A DNA stretch of 64,000 nucleotides. It comes from Ottelia alismoides. Taxonomy: Eukaryota; Streptophyta; Magnoliopsida; Alismatales; Hydrocharitaceae. Shown here piece by piece: positions 57,391-64,000 of the stretch. The position numbers were made by a program, and so were the translations under genes. The notes under the pieces were generated by a model that saw only the letters and a list, made by a program, of their open reading frames with translations, made no database searches and was not told the origin of the DNA. The stretch spans positions 976,501 through 1,040,500 of the forward strand of contig JAZKJV010000682.1 of NCBI GenBank assembly GCA_037367405.1, read 5' to 3'. Numbering within the stretch: the first letter of the stretch is position 1; the number at the start of each line of letters is the position of its first letter.

Positions 57391-60300
57391 TCTACTTAAA
57401 TCAAACATACATGGTACTGTAATCATGTCGACCCCATTCCCTATAGCGAGGCATCGGTGTCTCCTTTCTGGCTTCGCCATTGCCTAGGCACGTCTACATA
57501 TAGATGTAGTGTGAATGAACCAAGTTGAGCTTCATTGAACTCTATATTTTAATCTGAGCCCCTGAGTTGATTAGTGCCCAAGTTGAGATTGCATGCAACA
57601 TGCACTTGAGCTTCACATGGCACCATGTTAACCCTAACCCTAATCAATCATCAGCATCCTTCCACTCATCAAAATCTATATATATGGTCCCATCCATCCA
57701 ATGCCAACAGTGTCTTTGTTGGCATCCTCATTTCATCACACTCAAGATGTGGCCAAGACCTACTTCCAGCTGACGTGCATGTTGATCTGCAAGTATATAT
57801 CCATCAAAGTTATCTTATAACCCATGCATTATGATTGCATGCAGCTTTTTTCCATGGATGGATTCACAATCATTACCTGTAATCATCACCGGGAGCGTCT
57901 GATAAGTAGATTGAATCGACTGTTCATGTGAAGATCTGTTCGAATTCAAAGTCAACGTAAGAGTTGGATAAATTGGTGTAATTGAACCATATAATTAGGG
58001 TCATTCATTAAAGAATGAAATGGAGATGGTGCCCGCGTTGATTAAAGCCACCTGATTCCAAACTTCGTACCTAATGCATGACATCACTGGTATGTAAATT
58101 AATATGGTATGATAGGATTCTCTGCCATTGATTGACGATGATAATCTACATCTGAACCAACGCCCACTATCATATATTCATATGCTTCTACTACTTTGTC
58201 TCTTGCGTTTTATGCAATTATTTTAAGCTGGACCTTCAAATAACGACGTAGTAGCGTCCAAATACGTCCCTAATTTGCTAAGAGACGTCACAAGATTCTA
58301 GTTTTTCTTAAAAATATACATGATGTTGATCTAATAATTTGACGAGCAGCAAGCTATAAAGGTTGACGAAACAAAGGCACTTTTTTGGATATATCTGCTA
58401 GAGATTTTGACGCGTTCATAGATGATAATTACAAGCTTTAATTACATAAATATATCAGGAAAAAACATGGTTCAACTAGTTCCACATGACGAGAATTAAT
58501 CTACCTTATAATCAGAAAGAAGACGGCCCTCGCTCGAACCTTATAATGAGAAGCCCACCACAATGGACTTTAGGATTCTAAGCCCAAGTAGACTCTTTTG
58601 GGCTCTAATTTGAGGAGCAGTAATGGGCCGATAGAGATCCTAATTCTGAGAAGTTAATAACTTGGGCCTTCTGATCATGCCAACAAGCAATATGGCAATG
58701 GTCCACACTCCATTCACCGCTACAATTTATAAAGATTTAAACCCTTTTCATCCCCCCACAAGAGATTGAACCTCCCAATTTATTAACTAAGTTATGTATA
58801 AAAGTAGATGGTCCTTAATCATAATTTGCAATTCATTCATGTTGAATAAATGACACAACCTTTAAATTGATTTATTTATCCACATGACAAATCCAATATA
58901 TAGGTCATATTCGACTAGGGGGCTACAAACTTTCTTTTTTCTCTCTAATGTGGGGTCCACTTTTCCTCTCTTTTTTAATACAATAAATAAATTATTTCTC
59001 TTTTATCTGTTCCAAATATATATATATATATATTAATCCATCATATCAGCTACAAAATATAAACTATTCAACTTCTACCTATTTTTTCAAACTCTAATAC
59101 AATCACATCACAATAACTACTCACTTTTTCAAACTTCAATACAATCATATCACAACAAACTCATAACAAACTCACCCCCTGTTTAACCCTCTAACCAAAG
59201 ACCAAAATACAAAAATAAGTTACCCTATACCAGTTTAACCCTCTATCATTTATAAGTACATTAGTATATAGTAAACTTCATTATTCGATAGAATGTCATT
59301 TATTTAAAAAAATAGATCGCTAACAGAATATTCATTATTCTTCTATGTTACTTACATCATAACAAAAAATGTGTAACGAAATAATATTTTTTAAAAGTTA
59401 TTCATGGCTTAGTTGTTATATATATATATTTACAAATCAATCATATAACAACATTAACTTGATAGCTTTCTTTGTATTTTGTCATTAATATGCCATTAAT
59501 AATATATCTTATAACATAGCAATTTTTTCCAAAAGAAAGCTTATAGTCAATTGAATAACAAACTTGACAATGATATTACAACACAATAACAACACCAACT
59601 ATAACAGTCTTTTCCCAAATTAAATTTCACAATTTTACTACAATGTAATCAAAAATTACGTTGTAAACAAATTTGCAAGTATGTTTAATAAATGATATTG
59701 AGACTATATGGTAAGATTATGTTTTTTGGGACGTCTCTCACATAAACAATCATTTAACTAAATATCGCGGAATAGATGTGCCAGATAGTACTGGACAATT
59801 TTCGTAACACAAAATTTTCGTACAAGTTCTCAGCGAAATAGCCATATATTATGGCAGGGAAAAACGCACGTTAAGAAAAAAAGCTAAGTATTTTTAGAGG
59901 CCTTAATAGATTAGCTCAACGCATGTATTTGCGTGTTAAGTAGAAATCATTTTGTAAAAATCCTTCTATTATGGAGAAGTGTTTCCTAACAACAAAATAT
60001 GCATGAATTATATTAAGAACAAAAATAGGGGTAACTTGTTTAAATAGTATAGGTATCGTTTAAATACGAAAAGGTACATGTATGTGTATATGTGCCAGTT
60101 ACTTAACAAGCCATTCAACTGGATCTACAGAATAATTATACGCAATAACGTTGAACAATCGTAGAAGCATTGGTTAAGCTCGTATATCCACTGTCAAATA
60201 AAGCAATAACGTTAGACATAACGACTTTATATAGTTCCTCGAAACATTAGACCTATTTCAAAGACCAGTTATCCAGATCTACGTACAAGTGTACGAAACG

Positions 60301-61392
60301 TATCGTTGAAATCGAACATGGGATAAGTAAAGACACTTTAAAATAAAGTAAACCCAGAGTGCTTTTGTTAATTCAAATTTTGAAAAGCTATAATAGGAGA
60401 AAAGAAACCCAAACCCTATCGCCGTTTTACATGATAATATGATAATAAAAATAGTTATAATTGTCATAAAAATATAGTAATACAAGAAGACTTAGAATGG
60501 AGGAAAAACCAGATGAAGACCACATCATTTCTTTCTAAATACCCAATACCTATTATTCAAAAATTATAACTATTTATACAAAGTCACTAACGCGAAAGCT
60601 GTGGTTAAGGGCTTTCTTTTATAATATCGATGTCGACATGAGTCAAAATCAGCCATTATTACCCTAATGACGCTTCATATGATCTCTGACGTGTGGTCAA
60701 ATCATAGTCATAATTAAACTGCTTTTTTCTTTCCGTAAAAAAATCAGACATACAGAATAATGCTCTGATAAGAGAATGCGTCCAGATATTACGCATTTCA
60801 AAAGAAAGAAAACTAAGCAGGCGGATTCGATGATCCATGAAGCGAAAAATTACGTGAAACATCATGCTTAACTGAAAACGAAAAGGGAAATCAAATAAAC
60901 AGCAGATTATAAGCTTTTCCAAAAAAAAACATCAGGGTGATTAAGTCTAAACTCTGGAGTTTTAAACTATATGCTAACATAGTTAAATCATGCCGTCCGT
61001 TTGAGATCTAAAACCCACTATGAATGTACGGATGCATGAAATGCTAAAGATCACCAGCGCACTTCAGAAGTGCAACAGCAATGAAATCCATCTAAATAAT
61101 AGCCTTTGATCTTACTTTTTGGTGATCCATGACAAAAGCAGATAGCAACATCAGCAACATCAGCAAAAAGCTTCTAAAACGGAGAGCATCACAAGAAGCA
61201 GTGGACCAAAAGCCAAATATGCGTTTGCATCTCGGGGCTCACGAACTACTCCTCACATCGTACAAGACAAATGCCGTTGTAGTAAAAAGAATATCATACA
61301 AAAAAATAGCATCCGGGATAGTATTCATAGAGAGAACAGCAGTTAGGTTTCTACTTCACCATGTTAGATCGTTACGACGCAGCATCCGTAAG
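57391..61392. other. AT-rich DNA, nothing recognised
   Basis: Four kilobases without a supportable gene. The part just left of 61392 is expected to be 3' sequence of the MIR172 primary transcript. TA-rich microsatellites occur at about 59017-59032 and 59418-59430. The frame at 60659-60922 (minus) has no known domain. Confidence 0.3.
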
Positions 61393-61499
61393 AAGCCACT
61401 GCTTGCCGATGCAGCATCATCAAGATTCTCATGTCCTCCATCTAACAATGTGGAGATCTTGTGAATCTTGATGATGCCACGCCGGAAAACAGTGGCTGA
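61393..61499 (-). ncRNA. MIR172: MIR172 precursor hairpin
   Basis: On the minus strand, positions 61429 to 61409 read AGAATCTTGATGATGCTGCA plus a final T, the exact mature miR172a-type sequence. It sits on the 3' arm as in known miR172 precursors. The star strand GTGGCATCATCAAGATTCAC plus A is at 61480-61460 on the 5' arm and pairs throughout with two G-U pairs and a mismatch at miR172 position 1, leaving 2-nt 3' overhangs. The loop is 30 nt. Pairing continues below the duplex (AGCCACTGTTTTCCGG with CGGCAAGCAGTGGCTT). miR172 represses AP2/TOE-type transcription factors and so controls phase change, flowering time and floral organ identity. Downstream processing would be by DCL1. The gene is intact by sequence. 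Confidence 0.95.
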
Positions 61500-61667
61500 A
61501 ACTTGAACCTTCCGACAGCCGAGAGAACTGCAAAATTAAAAAAAAACAACCCTAATCCGAACCCTAGCAGGGGGGAGACTCCGAAGAAGAAGGAAGGATG
61601 AAGAACAGTGGAAGTGTTGAAGAAGAGAAGAAACGCGTGGTTTGGTGAAGTGGGTGTTTAAGGGGTG

Positions 61668-61676
61668 TAAATATAG
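61668..61676 (-). promoter_or_regulatory. Candidate TATA box of MIR172
   Basis: Minus-strand CTATATTTA, about 170 bp upstream of the precursor. It predicts transcription start near 61640. The following leader is TC-rich and contains GCTAGGGTTCGGATTAGGGTT (about 61550), a common plant leader motif. A TTTTGCAG at about 61527-61534 could be a 3' splice site in the primary transcript. Confidence 0.55.
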
Positions 61677-62588
61677 GGTTCCAAAAGGAGAGGCAGTTGT
61701 AGATCGGAGGGTATACGCACGTATATACGCGTATACATGTATGATGATAGTTTCTGTAAGGGAGTGGGAGTGGTGGGTGATATATGGTGGAAAATAGGGA
61801 AGAGCGTGTCAGAGAGGGGGTAATGTACGAGCAAAGATCAGTTGCACATCACCATCGATTGTGCCCGAAACACCATAGGGGATTAAACCATCCTGACCTC
61901 GGCCACTTACCACAGACGTAGACAGAGAAGTGGGACTGGGGAGCCCTAACCAATACCCACAGAGGAAAGCCTAGAAACGATGGGATGAGAAAGGGATGAA
62001 GGAACCTTCCCTTTCTCGACCTTCTCCCCCCCCCTCCTGATGGTGACGTTGGCGCTAGGGTTGGGATGACCTGTTGCGTTGCACACAAGTTTCCCATGAC
62101 GAGGGGGGGTATTTTATAGCCGGAAACCCTAGTTAGGGTTCGTGGATGTGTTGCAGGGGATGACCGGGACATGCGGGGGATGTGCGGTGGATCGTGGGTG
62201 GAACGGTTCTTCTCTGGGAACTTTCCTTGTTTAGAGATCTGGTTACGTCAAAAAACAGATCATCGTGATCTTGGACCTGCTGACGGCTGGATTAGGGCTC
62301 TAACCGCTCTCATCTATTCATAAACGCGATCTCAAGCTCCCCTTTTAACATCTCGGGGATATTGGTTAGCAGTGGTAGAACAGTTCTGATTAATATATAT
62401 CTATGGTTTTATTTTGTTCTCTGGCAAAATAATATGAACAGTTGAGCAATCTGTTTTAATCTGATTAAGATGGATCTGGCGGGACTTCCTTGGTGGAACA
62501 TTTATAATAACCAGTGCCCTTTTATTCCAAGTTAGAGAAGGAATCAGCAAATAATTTGTCGGGCAAAGGCCAACGACTTGCAGACTTT
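61677..62588. other. Upstream region of MIR172, otherwise unassigned
   Basis: A second minus-strand TATAAAATA lies at 62111-62119, preceded by CTAGGGTTTCC. It is followed at 62097 by an ATG opening MGNLCATQQVIPTLAPTSPS, a frame that I cannot assign. It could be an alternative MIR172 start or an unrelated broken gene. Confidence 0.3.
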
Positions 62589-62714
62589 GCAGTAGGGGCC
62601 GGAGCCGCTCGATCTTGATCGAGCAGTTCGCATGGATTTACATGATACGGCCCCACAAAAAGTGTGAATCCGTGCGAACCGCTGGATCCAAATCGCGACT
62701 CCGGCTCCTACTGC
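62589..62714. mobile_element. Foldback hairpin element
   Basis: GCAGTAGGGGCCGGAGCCGC on the left pairs with GCGACTCCGGCTCCTACTGC on the right (18 of 20). The inner arms CAGTTCGCATGGATTTA and TGAATCCGTGCGAACCGCTG also pair. It resembles a small MITE, but no target duplication or superfamily could be set. It lies about 950 bp upstream of the MIR172 start. Confidence 0.6.
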
Positions 62715-62962
62715 AGAATTTGCTGTAGCAGGGGCTAAAACAGAGGATCCACTCTCTCAAAACAGCGGCCAACGAACACTTCGTGTGTTCCATTGCTTCA
62801 GATTTTTTTCCCAATCTCTTAAAATCTGAAGATATTTCTCCCAGCCTCTCAATTTTTTAGAACATCCCTTTTCTTGTTTCAAATACCTCAAACATTTCCA
62901 TAACCACTATTCCAAAAAAATTGAAATACTTGAAACCCTTTGCAATGGATAGCAATGCAAGC

Positions 62963-63551
62963 TGTAACGTCCCGGGCTTAGATCCCCGGTCCGTTGTCGA
63001 GGAAAACTGGCCCTGACAACTTGTTGGGTTCAGGCCCAGATGGACCCGTTGGCAACCACCCAAAATGCTTAAGCCCAAGTTGTCAAGTAGTAATCCCCAC
63101 CACTTATATACCACACCCACACTTTGTGAGTTTAAGGTATGGCACTATGTTTGGGGTTGGGGTGTTACAACCTCCCCCACTTATATTCGCAACGTCCTCG
63201 TTGCGACATGGCCCATCACTTATTCCCAGTGATAGTGGCGGCTGCACACTCCGGGTAGCCATTTCCTCCAACCTCTTTGTAGGGGTGGCTCCACCTCTCG
63301 GGTAGCCCTTTCCACTATCAGAGAGAATTTGGCTCTGATACCATTTGTAATGTCCCGGGCTTAGGTCCCCGGTCCGTTATCGAGCACTACTGGCCCTGAC
63401 AACCTCTTGGGATCGGGCCCATACGGGGCCGATTAACCACCCCCAAAATGCTTAAGCCGGGTTGTCAAGTAGTAATCCCCACCACTTATATACCACACCC
63501 ACACTTTGTGAGTTTAAGGTATGGCACTATGTTTGGGGTTGGGGTGTTACA
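62963..63551 (-). mobile_element. TRIM retrotransposon, complete (589 bp, TSD CAAGC)
   Basis: Two direct terminal repeats of about 206 bp (62963-63169 and 63346-63551) share TGTAA(C/T)GTCCCGGGCTTAG and GGGGTGTTACA. They are flanked by perfect CAAGC duplicates (62958-62962 and 63552-63556). The minus strand carries the primer site TGGTATCAGAGCCA (63343-63330), two bases after an LTR, and a polypurine tract AAGTGGGGGAGG beside the other LTR. The element is therefore oriented minus. The interior is only 176 bp and non-coding. A TATATAA box lies in the 5' LTR (63486-63492). Confidence 0.92.
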
Positions 63552-63559
63552 CAAGCTGT

Positions 63560-63925
63560 GGTCCCCGTAATTTTACTTCTTCCTTACATGATTACTTCTG
63601 CTTGGGATATAGTAGGTGATGATGTCCCTCTTGCCATTCGTCGTATTTTCAAACATCACACTTGTTGTGGTTTAACCCATATTCATCACTTTAATCCCCA
63701 AGACTGAGAATGTTAACTATATTCCAGACTTTAAACCTACAAACCTTTGCAATACCATCCACAATGTTCTCTCTTCGATTGTTGCAAATAAGATTTAGCC
63801 TATTTTCCCTCCATTTCTCTCAACAAATTGATTTCATGCAAGATCGTCGTGTTTCTGATCATATTGCCTCATCATTGAACTCTTTCAACAATGATGAATC
63901 TCAAAGACCGTGAGAAGATCCTAAC
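63560..63925 (+). pseudogene. LINE reverse transcriptase fragment, stop-broken, target of the TRIM
   Basis: Plus-strand frames include SAWDIVGDDVPLAIRRIFKH, then LCNTIHNVLSSIVANKI and DRRVSDHI. These align with the plant L1 blocks W-x-x-V-G-x-x-V, F-R-P-I-S-L-C-N-T...K-I-I-A-N-R-L and S-A-F-V-x-x-R-x-I-x-D-N. Several frames are needed, so it is dead. Sequence at 62760-62962 left of the TRIM is probably the same LINE, giving a TRIM-in-LINE nest. Confidence 0.65.
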
Positions 63926-64000
63926 ATCCGGTCTAGGAGAGCATGCGGTGCCCAACAAGTCAGGATCGACAATCACTGTGTCGAGAGCTCTCTCGGCTCT

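Noticed and set aside
57627..57643. Interstitial telomere-like CCCTAACCCTAA
   Set aside because: Only two units, and not the plant CCCTAAA repeat. Chance or simple sequence.
61129..61464. 111-codon plus-strand frame across MIR172
   Set aside because: It is antisense to the microRNA precursor; the hairpin fully explains the conserved part.

Overview
This window is gene-poor nuclear DNA of a flowering plant, probably a monocot judging by the style of its LINEs, Helitron and MITEs; the species cannot be named from the sequence. I recognise two cellular genes: a DEVIL/ROTUNDIFOLIA-like (DVL/RTFL) micro-protein gene at 6418-6618 (minus) and a MIR172 microRNA gene at 61393-61499 (minus). Almost everything else that can be identified is transposable-element sequence, much of it nested.

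Layout. 1-338: broken LINE endonuclease. 3931-5251 and 7953-9350: two copies of one Mutator-like family with repeated-motif inverted termini and GC-rich minisatellite cores, lying either side of the DVL gene. 10835-11637: two CACTA-type MITEs. 11815-16345: two minus-strand LINEs, the second carrying a TAA-flanked MITE and split by a giant LTR element. 16346-33432: LTR element A (TSD ATCTC, about 3.67-kb LTRs), with a reverse-oriented solo LTR of its own family (TSD GTGAC) inside a leader intron. 33467-35300: truncated Copia element. 35554-35724: foldback MITE. 37096-40312: Helitron. 40487-40867: foldback MITE. 41592-41988: CACTA MITE with TSD GTT. 42494-55807: complete LTR element B (TSD GCAGG, Asp-tRNA primer site, 3.66-kb LTRs). 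56570-57390: LINE remnant. 61.4 kb: MIR172. 62963-63551: complete TRIM (TSD CAAGC) inside another LINE fragment.

Elements A and B are related, non-autonomous Ty3/Gypsy elements (Athila/Tat-like by primer site and protein type). A keeps a broken gag and an acidic ORF; B keeps one 640-residue ORF with a retropepsin domain and an NLS-like basic run. Neither shows reverse transcriptase, RNase H or integrase.

The most unusual structure is in both elements downstream of the ORFs. It is an array of RNA-type modules, five in A (27681-28192) and six in B (49530-50198). Each module ends in the same AAGTATAGGGGG polypurine string that sits at the real polypurine tract beside each 3' LTR. In all but the last module of each array this string closes an inner hairpin (11-13 bp in most, 7 bp in the first module of B), and in most modules the hairpin is enclosed by a second helix whose sequence is unique to that module. 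Stems covary between A and B. This is my main candidate for an undescribed system.
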